A DNA stretch of 64,000 nucleotides, taken from NCBI GenBank assembly GCA_036321795.1, contig JAWQCY010000001.1, positions 580,355 through 644,354 on the forward strand. Reading direction: 5' to 3'. The stretch is from CAKVON01 sp902475665 (GTDB taxonomy: Bacteria; Actinomycetota; Coriobacteriia; Coriobacteriales; Atopobiaceae). The notes below the pieces were generated by a model that had not been told where the DNA came from, did not search any database, and worked only from the letters and a program-made list of their open reading frames with translations. The position numbers were made by a program, and so were the translations under genes. Shown in pieces: positions 41,636 through 49,745 of this stretch; the stretch's first letter is position 1, and every line of letters begins with the position of its first letter.

Positions 41636-43789
41636 GTGGTCGACGTGCTCGAGGGACTCAACGAGGCGCAGCTGGACGCCGTCACCACGACCGAGGGCAA
41701 CGTGCGCGTGATCGCGGGTGCGGGCTCGGGCAAGACGCGTGCCCTGGCCAGGCGTTTCGCGTTTCTGGTAAACGAGGCTGGCGTAATGCCGTCCAACATC
41801 CTGTGCGTCACCTTCACCAACAAGAGCGCCAACGAGATGCGCCAGCGAATCCACAACCTCACGGGCGACAACGACACCGGTTACGTCAACACGTTCCACG
41901 GCTTCTGCGTGTCGGTGCTGCAGGAGGACAGCCATGCGATCTCGTATCCCAAGAGCTTCCTGGTGCTGGACAACTCCGACATCGACGCCATGCTCGGCAT
42001 CATCTACGAGGAGCGTGGCCTCACGTTGCGCGACATGACCTTCTCGGCCGCGCGCGACATGATCGAGGTCCGCAAGATCGTGACCGAACCCGACTACTAC
42101 ACCGCGCTTCTGGACCTGTCCGCCGAGGCGCTGCGCCAGCGCTACCTGGCTGCGCAGGCCACGGGCGACATCATCTTCTACGGCTACCTCTACCAGCAGC
42201 GCAAGTGCTTTGGCCTCGACTACAACGACCTCATCAAGCTGACGCTCGCGGTCTTTCGCCGCGAGCCCGAGATTGCGGACAAGTGGCAGCGCAGGCTCGA
42301 GTACATCATGGTCGACGAGTTCCAGGACATCGACGCGCTGCAGTACGAGCTGATGGACACGCTCGCGGCCCACCATCACAACCTCTTCGTGGTGGGAGAC
42401 CCCGACCAGACGATTTATACCTGGCGCGGTGCCGACGTGCGCTTCCTTCTGGAGTTCGACCTGCGTCACGCCAACACCAGGACCATCGTCATGGCCAAGA
42501 ACTACCGCTCGACCCCTCAGGTTCTCGACGTGGCCAACAGCCTTGTGTCAAAGAACACGATGCGTGTCGAGAAGGACCTCGAGCCCACGCGCGCAGGCGG
42601 CAGTCGCGTGCTGGCGCATATAGCCAGGGATGCCGAGGCGGAAGGGGAGTGGATCGCCCGAAAGTGCCGCGAGCTGCATGCCTCAGGCACCCCCTGGCGC
42701 GACATGTGCGTGCTGTACCGCGCCCACTACGTGAGCCGCTCGGTGGAGGAGGGGCTGGTGCGCGCCGAGGTGCCCTACACCATCTACAGCGGAACGCAGT
42801 TCTTCGGTCGTGCCGAGGTCCGAGACGCCCTTGCCTACCTGCGCATGGCTGCCTATCGCGACGACCTGTCGTTCGAACGGGTGGTCAACGTCCCCAAGCG
42901 AAACATCGGCGAGCAACGCATGCGCTTCCTGCGTGAGTTCGCCCAGGGCAAGGGGATATCGCTGTTCGAGGCATTGCGACGTAGCCTGGAGGACCCATTG
43001 TTCCGCGGGACAGGCGCCCGCGAGTTCGTGGCACTTATCGACAGGCACTCGACTCGCTCTGGCGCCGAGACCGTCTCGGAGCTTCTGCGCTCGCTTCTGG
43101 ACGAGAGCGGCTACGAGCGCGCCCTGCGCCTTGCGGGCAGCCAGGAACGCCTGGACAACCTTGCCGAGCTCAGGCAGTCGGTCTACGAGTACGAGACCAC
43201 CTGCGGCGAGGAGGCCACACTCGAGCGCTACCTCACGCACGTCGCGCTCTTCTCGAACGTGGACGCGGGCACGGGAGCCGACAAGGTCAAGCTCATGACC
43301 GTTCACTCCGCGAAGGGCCTGGAGTTTCCCACGGTGTTTCTCTGTGGCATGAACGAGGGCGTCTTCCCGTCCAGGAAGACCTCCACGCTCGCTGGGATGG
43401 AGGAGGAGCGTCGCCTGGCGTTCGTCGCCGTCACGCGAGCCAGGGACAGGCTCTTCCTCACCCAGGCGGAGGGGCGAGGCCTCGACGGTGCGCCGCGCTA
43501 TCCGTCACGCTTCGTGCTGGACGTCGACCCGGCGCTGTTCGACTATGACGAGCCCCCGCGCGAGGGGCTGATAGAGGAGGCGCGCGCCTACATCGCGGGG
43601 CGCGAGGCGGCACTCAGGCTTGCCGAGCAGGGGCCTTCGTTTGGCGTGGGTCAGCGCGTTTGCCATCGCGTGTTTGGCAACGGCACGATTGCGAGCGTCG
43701 ACGAGTCTCGCGGGTCCTACGTCATCCGCTTCGACGAGTTGCCCACGGAGCGCAGTATCTCCTTCCGCGTTGCCATGGAGGCCCTATAG
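41636..43789 (+). CDS. UvrD/PcrA-like superfamily I DNA helicase
   Basis: About 717 residues. Motif I AGAGSGKTRALARR is near 28-41, Ia CVTFTNKSANEM, II VDEFQDIDALQ, III VVGDPDQTIYTWRGA, IV KNYRST, V VKLMTVHSAKGLEFPTVF and VI VAVTRARDRL. These cover all SF1A motifs, so it is a 3'-5' helicase/translocase. The GTG at 41636 follows AGGAGG; an ATG at 41594 would add 14 residues. It is divergent from the acyl-CoA synthetase. Confidence 0.9.
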   Translation: MVDVLEGLNEAQLDAVTTTEGNVRVIAGAGSGKTRALARRFAFLVNEAGVMPSNILCVTFTNKSANEMRQRIHNLTGDNDTGYVNTFHGFCVSVLQEDSHAISYPKSFLVLDNSDIDAMLGIIYEERGLTLRDMTFSAARDMIEVRKIVTEPDYYTALLDLSAEALRQRYLAAQATGDIIFYGYLYQQRKCFGLDYNDLIKLTLAVFRREPEIADKWQRRLEYIMVDEFQDIDALQYELMDTLAAHHHNLFVVGDPDQTIYTWRGADVRFLLEFDLRHANTRTIVMAKNYRSTPQVLDVANSLVSKNTMRVEKDLEPTRAGGSRVLAHIARDAEAEGEWIARKCRELHASGTPWRDMCVLYRAHYVSRSVEEGLVRAEVPYTIYSGTQFFGRAEVRDALAYLRMAAYRDDLSFERVVNVPKRNIGEQRMRFLREFAQGKGISLFEALRRSLEDPLFRGTGAREFVALIDRHSTRSGAETVSELLRSLLDESGYERALRLAGSQERLDNLAELRQSVYEYETTCGEEATLERYLTHVALFSNVDAGTGADKVKLMTVHSAKGLEFPTVFLCGMNEGVFPSRKTSTLAGMEEERRLAFVAVTRARDRLFLTQAEGRGLDGAPRYPSRFVLDVDPALFDYDEPPREGLIEEARAYIAGREAALRLAEQGPSFGVGQRVCHRVFGNGTIASVDESRGSYVIRFDELPTERSISFRVAMEAL

Positions 43790-43958
43790 CACAATTGCGC
43801 TCGACATGCCGTGGCATGCCGCTGACATGGCATGACGCGTCCTTGCCGGGATATTTCCGGACACGCGGCGCGAGGGTGGTACCTTTTTCAATCGAGAAGA
43901 GCTAAAGGGTTGTCGCGGCGCGTCCGGCGTCGCGCATAGACGCTAGGGAGTGCGATAG

Positions 43959-44459
43959 ATGTCGCTCAAGGTTATCCTCATCCGCCACGGCAAGGCCGAG
44001 TCCGCGTCGGACGCCGGCGACGACCTTCACCGCCAGCTTACCCGTGAGGGGGTCCTCGCCCTCGAGCACGCGTTCCCGCGTGCGTTTGCCCTTCTCGACC
44101 TGCCCGAGCGCACCGAGTGCTGGTGCAGCTCGGCCGTCCGCGCACGCCAGACCGCCGACATCGCGACGCGTGCCTGCGGCAGTGTCATTCGCACGACCAG
44201 CGGCATCCTCTACGACCAGAACGTTGACGAGCTCATGCGCTCGCTCTCCGAGACCGATGCCGAGTGCGTCATTTGCGTCGGCCACGTTCCCAGCCTCGAG
44301 CACATCTGCGAGCGTCTGTGCGGTGTGGGCCTCGACTTCCAGCCCGGTGCCGTCTGTGCCATCGACATCTTTGAGGGCGCGCAGTGCCACATCAGCCATG
44401 CCACGCGTCCGGTGGGCAGGCTCGCCTGGTTCGTGCAGGGGCCCGTGGTCGAGGGCTAG
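43959..44459 (+). CDS. SixA-like phosphohistidine phosphatase (histidine phosphatase family)
   Basis: A 166-residue protein with the RHG motif VILIRHGKAESASDAGD at 5-22 (catalytic His), SSAVRARQTADIA near 53-65 and the second His in VCVGHVPSLEHI. Its size and N-terminal pattern match SixA, which removes phosphate from a His on a signalling domain. It ends in a four-base overlap with the convergent transporter gene. The target is unknown. Confidence 0.8.
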   Translation: MSLKVILIRHGKAESASDAGDDLHRQLTREGVLALEHAFPRAFALLDLPERTECWCSSAVRARQTADIATRACGSVIRTTSGILYDQNVDELMRSLSETDAECVICVGHVPSLEHICERLCGVGLDFQPGAVCAIDIFEGAQCHISHATRPVGRLAWFVQGPVVEG

Positions 44460-45394
44460 TCGGTCGCCCTGTTGACCACCTGGATGCCCACGCATACCAA
44501 CGTGAGGGACAAGAGCAGCGGGACGGGGGAGTACGACTGCGACTCGCCCAGCATCGCGAGCGACAAGATCACGCCGAACACAGGCGTCAGAAAGCCGAAT
44601 ACGGTGACGCTCGAGACGGGGTGGTGTTTGAGCAGGGTGCCCCATAGGGTGTAGGCCACGGCGCTTACCGCGGCGATGTAGGCGAACGCAACCCAGCCCG
44701 CAGGCGGACACGTGTGCATCGAGCCGCCTGCCGCGCCGCCCAGCAGCGCGAGCGTGACCCCGCCGACGAAGAACTGCCAGCCGCTCAGCAGCACCTGGTC
44801 GTGCGTCTGCGAGAAGCGGCTCATGAAGCACGTCGAGAAGGCCGCCGACACGCAGGACGCCAGGATCAGGCCCTCGCCCATGAGCGAGAAGCCCATCCCT
44901 TCGTTGGACCCTGCGAAAGTGATGCCGACCACACCGGCAAAGCCGAGTGCGCAGCCAAACAGCTTTCGTGCCGTCAGTCGCTCGCTGCCAAAGACCAGCG
45001 CCGCCAGCAGGATCGCGAAGAACGCTGCGGTTGCCTCGACGATCGAGCCCGAGGTCCCCGTCGTGTTGGCCAGCCCGATGTAGTCGAGCGAGTACTGCAG
45101 CGCCGTCTGGAACAGTGCCAGTACGCAGATGGGGCCCATGTCGCGCCTGCCGGGGAGAAGGAGCTTCCGCCTGCTGACGCTGCCCAGGGCCACGACCATC
45201 AGGCCCGCCAGGGCAAAGCGGACGCCCGCGAACACCAGCAGGCTCGGCAGGTCGGCAGACGACTCATCGAACAGGCTGTATGCCAGCTTGATGAAGGGGG
45301 AGGCGCTTCCCCACAGAAGGGTGCAGGCGGACGCCAGAAGCACCAGCCCCACCTTGCTGTCGATGAACGATTCCTTATGTTTTGCCTGGGTCAT
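44456..45394 (-). CDS. EamA-type (DMT superfamily) transporter
   Basis: A 312-residue membrane protein with about ten helices in two homologous EamA halves: TLLWGSASPFIKLAYSLF near the start, GLANTTGTSGSIVEATAAFFAILLAALVF at the middle and TPVFGVILSLAMLGES near the end. It likely exports a small metabolite. The start at 45394 is judged from the first helix; upstream ATGs lack ribosome sites. It overlaps the SixA-like gene by four bases at its end. Confidence 0.85.
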   Translation of the reverse strand: MTQAKHKESFIDSKVGLVLLASACTLLWGSASPFIKLAYSLFDESSADLPSLLVFAGVRFALAGLMVVALGSVSRRKLLLPGRRDMGPICVLALFQTALQYSLDYIGLANTTGTSGSIVEATAAFFAILLAALVFGSERLTARKLFGCALGFAGVVGITFAGSNEGMGFSLMGEGLILASCVSAAFSTCFMSRFSQTHDQVLLSGWQFFVGGVTLALLGGAAGGSMHTCPPAGWVAFAYIAAVSAVAYTLWGTLLKHHPVSSVTVFGFLTPVFGVILSLAMLGESQSYSPVPLLLSLTLVCVGIQVVNRATD

Positions 45395-45691
45395 GCCCTC
45401 AGCCCTTCTCGCCATGAGTCGTATGTGCATCCGTGTGGCCGCGCGCTTTCGCGGCGCCACACTCGCCCATTGTGGTGCCACACGCACGCCTCCTTCAAGC
45501 CAAAAGGTGGTGGTAAAGGCGTGTATGGATTTGTTCCACCCTTCGTGAGCTGCGTCTTGTTTAAATAGTGAGTCGCGTTTTCTCAAGAACGTGCGGTGTT
45601 GGGCGAACTTCGGCAACCGTGTCTTGCAAGCGCAATATCATTACGCAAGGAAAAATCGACGAACGACGCCACCTATCGGGGGAGAAGAACC
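45395..45691. other. Divergent promoter region with TGTGG/CCACA repeats
   Basis: About 300 bases between the transporter and nudC. GTGTGGCCGCG (45433-45443) faces CGCGGCGCCACAC (45450-45462), and TGTGGTGCCACA follows at about 45471-45482. These repeated arms may be a regulator site. No small gene is seen. Confidence 0.4.
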
Positions 45692-46564
45692 GTGATCCAG
45701 GACATCGCTCCGCACGCCTACGAGCACGACTACAACCACGATGACCCGATGCCAGACGACTTCGTGCTGGCCTTTCGTGGCCGCGAGGTCCTCGCGCGCA
45801 TGGCTGACGACCGGATTGCCTATCCCTCGGCCGCCGATTTCGCGTCCGCCGTCGGCCACGACCTTGCATGGGGCCGCGACACGATGCGCCTGGTCGGCGT
45901 CGACGGCACCTCCTTCCACCTGTGGTGGGGCGAGGGCGCCTTCGCCGGTGTCGCGCCCGAGGTCGCGGGATACGAGTGGGTCAGCGTCTCGCGCTTCCGC
46001 GACGCCTGCCCACAGTGGATGAGCTTCGCGGGCATCACGGGCCTGCACCTGTTCAACTGGTATCGCACCAACCGCTTCTGCGGGTGCTGCGGCCACGCCA
46101 TGGAGCCCTTTGGCCCCGAGCGTGCCATGCGCTGTCCGAGCTGCGGAAACCTTGCCTTCCCCAGGATCTCGCCCGCGGTGATCATCGGCCTGACCGACGG
46201 TGCCGACCGTATCGTCATGAGCCGCTACGCCGGTCGCGACTACAAGGACGTGGCGCTTCTGGCGGGCTTCATCGAGATCGGCGAGACCCCCGAGGACGCC
46301 GTTCGCCGCGAGGTCGCCGAGGAGGTTGGGCTTTGTGCCGCCAACATCCGCTATGCGGGCAGCCAGCCATGGGGTATGGACGGCGACCTGCTGTTGGGCT
46401 ACTTCTGCGACGTCGAGGGCCCGAACGAGATTCGTCGCTTCGACCACGAGGAGCTTTCGGTGGCGCGTTGGGTCGACCGCTCCGAGGTCGCCCAGCCACC
46501 CAACACCCGAACGCTCACCTACGACATGATCGAGCGCTTCCGCACGGGCCGCGAAACCCGGTAG
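45692..46564 (+). CDS. nudC: NAD+ diphosphatase (NudC-type Nudix hydrolase)
   Basis: A 290-residue protein. A zinc ribbon (CGCCG ... CPSC) lies near 130-150 and the Nudix box GFIEIGETPEDAVRREVAEEVG near 192-213. The NudC-specific SQPWGMDGDLLLGY segment follows near 225. It hydrolyses NAD(H) to NMN(H) and AMP and can remove NAD caps from RNA. The GTG start follows GGGGGAGAAG. A TGCCGAGAAG hairpin follows the gene. Confidence 0.88.
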   Translation: MIQDIAPHAYEHDYNHDDPMPDDFVLAFRGREVLARMADDRIAYPSAADFASAVGHDLAWGRDTMRLVGVDGTSFHLWWGEGAFAGVAPEVAGYEWVSVSRFRDACPQWMSFAGITGLHLFNWYRTNRFCGCCGHAMEPFGPERAMRCPSCGNLAFPRISPAVIIGLTDGADRIVMSRYAGRDYKDVALLAGFIEIGETPEDAVRREVAEEVGLCAANIRYAGSQPWGMDGDLLLGYFCDVEGPNEIRRFDHEELSVARWVDRSEVAQPPNTRTLTYDMIERFRTGRETR

Positions 46565-46587
46565 ATTCCTGGCACATACCTGCGACC

Positions 46588-46622
46588 ACAACGCCCTTCT
46601 CTGCCGAGAAGGGCGTTGTCAT
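46588..46622 (+). terminator. Palindromic hairpin containing TGCCGAGAAG after nudC
   Basis: ACAACGCCCTTCTC (46588-46601) pairs perfectly with GAGAAGGGCGTTGT (46606-46619), loop TGCC, 24 bases past the stop. The element is built around the dispersed 10-mer. Confidence 0.75.
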
Positions 46623-46734
46623 GGTGCATGTAGAACACGTGTTCGTTGTCGCACGGCGCGTCGGACGTCCGCGCGTTCACCTATCATGGGGCCCGTAGAC
46701 GACGTGCCCGCATCGCGGGCGGGGAGGGGGACCC

Positions 46735-47319
46735 ATGTTCAAGAAGGCATGCGACAGCCGCGTGGCGGTGTTCTTTGCGGACGGCCTGGAGGAGGTCGAG
46801 GGTCTTGCCGTGGTCGACCTGCTGTTCCGCGCGGGCATCCCGTGCGACATGGTTTCGATCAGCGGCTCCCGTGAGGTCACCTCATCGCACGAGGTGCACC
46901 TGACCTGCCACCGCGACATCCACGACGAGGGCTTCTCGTTCGACGACTATGCCGCGCTGGTGCTTCCCGGCGGCATCCCCGGCACCCCCAACCTGCGTGC
47001 CTGCGAGCCTTTGTGCGACGCGCTGCGCAGTGCGGCGGCGGACGGTCGCCTCGTCTGTGCCGTGTGCGCAGCACCCTCGATCCTGGCAGAGCTCGGTCTT
47101 TTGGATGGCCGTGCCGCCACGAGCTACCCCAGCTTCCAGCAGGTGCTTGCCGAGCATGGCGCCCGCGTGGACTCTGGGTCTGCCGTGGTTGTCGACGGCA
47201 ACCTCGTTACTAGCCAGGGCATGGGCACGGCAATCGACTTCGGCCTAGCCATCATCGCGCAGCTGCTCGACGAGGACGTCGCGGCACACGTGCGCGCCCA
47301 GATCGTCGACCTGCGCTAG
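46735..47319 (+). CDS. DJ-1/PfpI family protein
   Basis: A 194-residue protein with VAVFFADGLEEVEGLAVVDLL near 10-30, LPGGIPGT near 79 and the nucleophilic-Cys strand VCAVCAAPSILAE near 106-118. This pattern resembles YajL/DJ-1 rather than the intracellular protease subgroup. The family is linked to oxidative stress and glyoxal repair; the substrate is uncertain. It is followed by the Y-family polymerase 12 bases on, possibly in one transcript. Confidence 0.82.
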   Translation: MFKKACDSRVAVFFADGLEEVEGLAVVDLLFRAGIPCDMVSISGSREVTSSHEVHLTCHRDIHDEGFSFDDYAALVLPGGIPGTPNLRACEPLCDALRSAAADGRLVCAVCAAPSILAELGLLDGRAATSYPSFQQVLAEHGARVDSGSAVVVDGNLVTSQGMGTAIDFGLAIIAQLLDEDVAAHVRAQIVDLR

Positions 47320-47331
47320 GGCCAGCCGCAT

Positions 47332-48657
47332 ATGGGCGGGGCCGCCGAACGCTCCTACCTCTGCATAGACCTCAAGTCGTTCTACGCCTCGGTGGAGTGC
47401 GTCGACCGGGGCCTCGATCCCTTCTCGACAAACCTTGTGGTGGCCGACGTCACGCGCACCGACAAGACCATCTGTCTGGCGGTGTCGCCGCACATGAAGG
47501 CGTTGGGGGTCTCGGGTCGTTGCCGCGTGTTCGAGATCCCCCAGGGCATCGAGTACGTGACGGCGCCGCCTCGCATGGCGCGCTATATCGAGAAGTCCGC
47601 CGAGGTATATGCCGTCTACCTGCGCTGGATTGCCAAGGAGGACATTCACGTCTACTCGATCGACGAGGCGTTCTTCGACGTGACGGGCTACCTCGGGATG
47701 TATGGGATGAGTGCCCGAGAGCTGGGGGAGCGCATCCGCCGCGACGTGTTGGACACCACGGGCATCACCGCCACCTGTGGCGTGGGCCCCAATCTCTACC
47801 TGGCAAAGGTCGCGCTCGACATCTCGGCGAAGCACAACTCCGACTTCTTCGGCGTGCTCGACGAGCGCACCTACCGCGAGACCCTTTGGACCCACAGGCC
47901 CCTCACGGACTTCTGGCGCATCGGGCCCGGCATCGAGCGCCGCCTGGCTGCCATGGGAATCCATACCATGGGCCAGCTCGCCTGCAGCCCTCCCGAGGCC
48001 ATCTGGGACGAGTTCGGAGTCGACGCCGAGATAATGATCGACCACGCGTGGGGCGTCGAGCCCGTCACCATGGCGGACATCAAAGCCTACGAGCCGCACA
48101 GCCACTCCTTCAGCGCCGGCCAGGTGTTCGGCTGCGACTACACGCCCGCCGACGCCTGCCTGGTTGCCAAGGAGATGGCCGACTCACTCGCCCTGCGACT
48201 TACCGACGCGCGACGTGCGGCTGGCGGCCTTAACGTATGGGTGGGCTATGGCCTCACCGATGACGAGAGGGACGCGCTGCGTGCGGCGGGATGGCGTGGG
48301 CGGACTGGGATGCCTGGGGCCACCGCCTCGCGCTCGTTCGGCTTCCCCACGTCTTCCTCGCGCGCGCTGCGTGCCGCGGCAGCGGAAGCATTTCGTTCAT
48401 GCTGCGACCCACATCGCATGGTGCATCGGTTGGGCGTCACGGCCACGGGCGTCGTGGACCCCGAGCACGACGACATCCAGCTGGACCTCTTCCACGATCC
48501 GCACGAGGCCGCCGAGGAGGACGCGAGGCTGCGGGCCGTGAACGAGATACGCCGCAAGTTCGGTAGCAACGCCATGCTACGTGGCATGGACCTTTTGCCC
48601 AAGGCAACCGCCAGGCAGAGAAACGAGCAGATCGGAGGGCATCGCAGTGGCCTATGA
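47332..48657 (+). CDS. Y-family DNA polymerase (UmuC/UvrX-like)
   Basis: A 441-residue protein. The palm motifs CIDLKSFYASVECVDRGLDP near 11-30 and YSIDEAFFDVTGY near 107-119 carry the catalytic Asp/Glu residues. A helix-hairpin-helix and the little-finger domain follow. The 3' neighbour encodes a YolD-like protein, as with UvrX/UmuC-type polymerases of Gram-positive bacteria. It performs error-prone bypass synthesis at lesions. The ATG lacks a strong ribosome site, consistent with coupling to the gene before it. Confidence 0.85.
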   Translation: MGGAAERSYLCIDLKSFYASVECVDRGLDPFSTNLVVADVTRTDKTICLAVSPHMKALGVSGRCRVFEIPQGIEYVTAPPRMARYIEKSAEVYAVYLRWIAKEDIHVYSIDEAFFDVTGYLGMYGMSARELGERIRRDVLDTTGITATCGVGPNLYLAKVALDISAKHNSDFFGVLDERTYRETLWTHRPLTDFWRIGPGIERRLAAMGIHTMGQLACSPPEAIWDEFGVDAEIMIDHAWGVEPVTMADIKAYEPHSHSFSAGQVFGCDYTPADACLVAKEMADSLALRLTDARRAAGGLNVWVGYGLTDDERDALRAAGWRGRTGMPGATASRSFGFPTSSSRALRAAAAEAFRSCCDPHRMVHRLGVTATGVVDPEHDDIQLDLFHDPHEAAEEDARLRAVNEIRRKFGSNAMLRGMDLLPKATARQRNEQIGGHRSGL

Positions 48658-48934
48658 CGAGAGGCGCGACGTTGCTCGTGACGATTCCGTCGCGGGTTCG
48701 CTCGGGCGGATTCCCGCGGGACGCAAGCGTATGCCGTTGTCGGAGCGCGCCAAGATCTTCCAGCCCTTCAATCCGCTCAAGGGCTTCGAGGAGGCCCTGA
48801 GGCAGAAGGAGCGCGAGGCCGAGCTCACCGCGCTGGAGGGTGACGGCGTCTCTGGCGTGCGTGGCCCGTACGAGCCCGACGACGTGCCTCGGGGCGATGT
48901 GCCGTGGGGCGACGCAGCGTCTGGGGGCGCTTAG
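48647..48934 (+). CDS. YolD-like protein
   Basis: A 95-residue protein starting at GTG with GGAGGG seven bases upstream, overlapping the polymerase by 11 bases. The core RAKIFQPFNPLKGFEEALRQKEREAE near 41-66 matches the YolD-like family, whose members travel with UmuC-like polymerases and probably act as their regulatory partner (UmuD replacement). The C-terminal tail is Gly/Asp-rich. It meets the thioesterase gene in a four-base convergent overlap. Confidence 0.75.
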   Translation: MAYDERRDVARDDSVAGSLGRIPAGRKRMPLSERAKIFQPFNPLKGFEEALRQKEREAELTALEGDGVSGVRGPYEPDDVPRGDVPWGDAASGGA

Positions 48935-49647
48935 GACTCGCGTCCGAGCAGCTTGACGATCGCGAAGTCGGCGTCGGCCCCGTCGGTGAGCCTCACGGCC
49001 ACGCCGTCCTTCTCGGCATGCACGACGGGGACGATGGTGTCGCCCAAGACAGCCGCCCGCTTGTACTGGACCTGAATGCGCCGCACGTCGACGGGGGTGC
49101 CGAGCGCCTCGCGGGCGATTTCGACGTACTGGGCGTTGTTCACGTGGTGGTTGGTGTCCAGGTGATGCTTGGCCACCGCGACGCTCGGGCGAGGCTCGCC
49201 GGGACCCTCGACGCGAAGCTTGCGACTCGTTGGCGGCATGTCCAGCGGGGCGTCGTCGGACATGTAGGGCGCCCAGTCCTCGGGCGTCAGGCGTACGGGG
49301 CGTCCCGCGGCGGCGTCGTAGAGGAACCACAGCGAGTCGGCGCGGGCCAACGTCCTTCCGTCCGGGGTCGCCATGGTGAAGTTGCGCGTGGCGAAGGTTC
49401 CCTTGGCGCCGGTGCCCCAGGTGGAGACGACGATTGGGTCGAACAGGGAGGGAAGGTCCTCTATCTCGATCTGCCAGGCGGCCAGCAGCCACGCCTTGCC
49501 TGACTCGCGCTCGCTGTCGGGGCCCAGGCCGAGGGTACCGCTGTGGAACACCGTGCAGTCCTGGAAGTAGTTGAGAAGCGCGAGGGTGGTCAAGCGGCCG
49601 TTCTCGTCGGTCTCGCTGAATCGGACGTTGCTGGGAAAGCTGAACAT
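48931..49647 (-). CDS. Acyl-ACP thioesterase
   Basis: A 238-residue double-hotdog protein: VRFSETDENGRLTTLALLNYFQDC near 8-31, FATRNFTMATPDGRTLARADSLWFLYD near 84-110, and the catalytic half with HLDTNHHVNNAQYVEIA near 162-178 (Asn and His of the active site). It releases fatty acids from acyl carrier protein. The ATG has GAAAGGAA upstream. Nothing nearby is a fatty-acid gene. Confidence 0.85.
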   Translation of the reverse strand: MFSFPSNVRFSETDENGRLTTLALLNYFQDCTVFHSGTLGLGPDSERESGKAWLLAAWQIEIEDLPSLFDPIVVSTWGTGAKGTFATRNFTMATPDGRTLARADSLWFLYDAAAGRPVRLTPEDWAPYMSDDAPLDMPPTSRKLRVEGPGEPRPSVAVAKHHLDTNHHVNNAQYVEIAREALGTPVDVRRIQVQYKRAAVLGDTIVPVVHAEKDGVAVRLTDGADADFAIVKLLGRES

Positions 49648-49701
49648 GGTTCGTCGGTTCCTTTCGGGATGGGTGAGAAGCGCGGTGGTTTCGCGCGACG
49701 T

Positions 49702-49741
49702 CGGACTCGTGCGTCGCCGGACTTGGTCCGTGGCGAGTCCG
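49702..49741 (-). terminator. Hairpin after the fused ABC transporter gene
   Basis: CGGACTCG (49702-49709) pairs with CGAGTCCG (49734-49741), and an inner GGAC/GTCC pair extends the stem. It lies four bases beyond the transporter stop on the minus strand. No strong U-tract is visible. Confidence 0.45.
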
Positions 49742-49745
49742 GACG

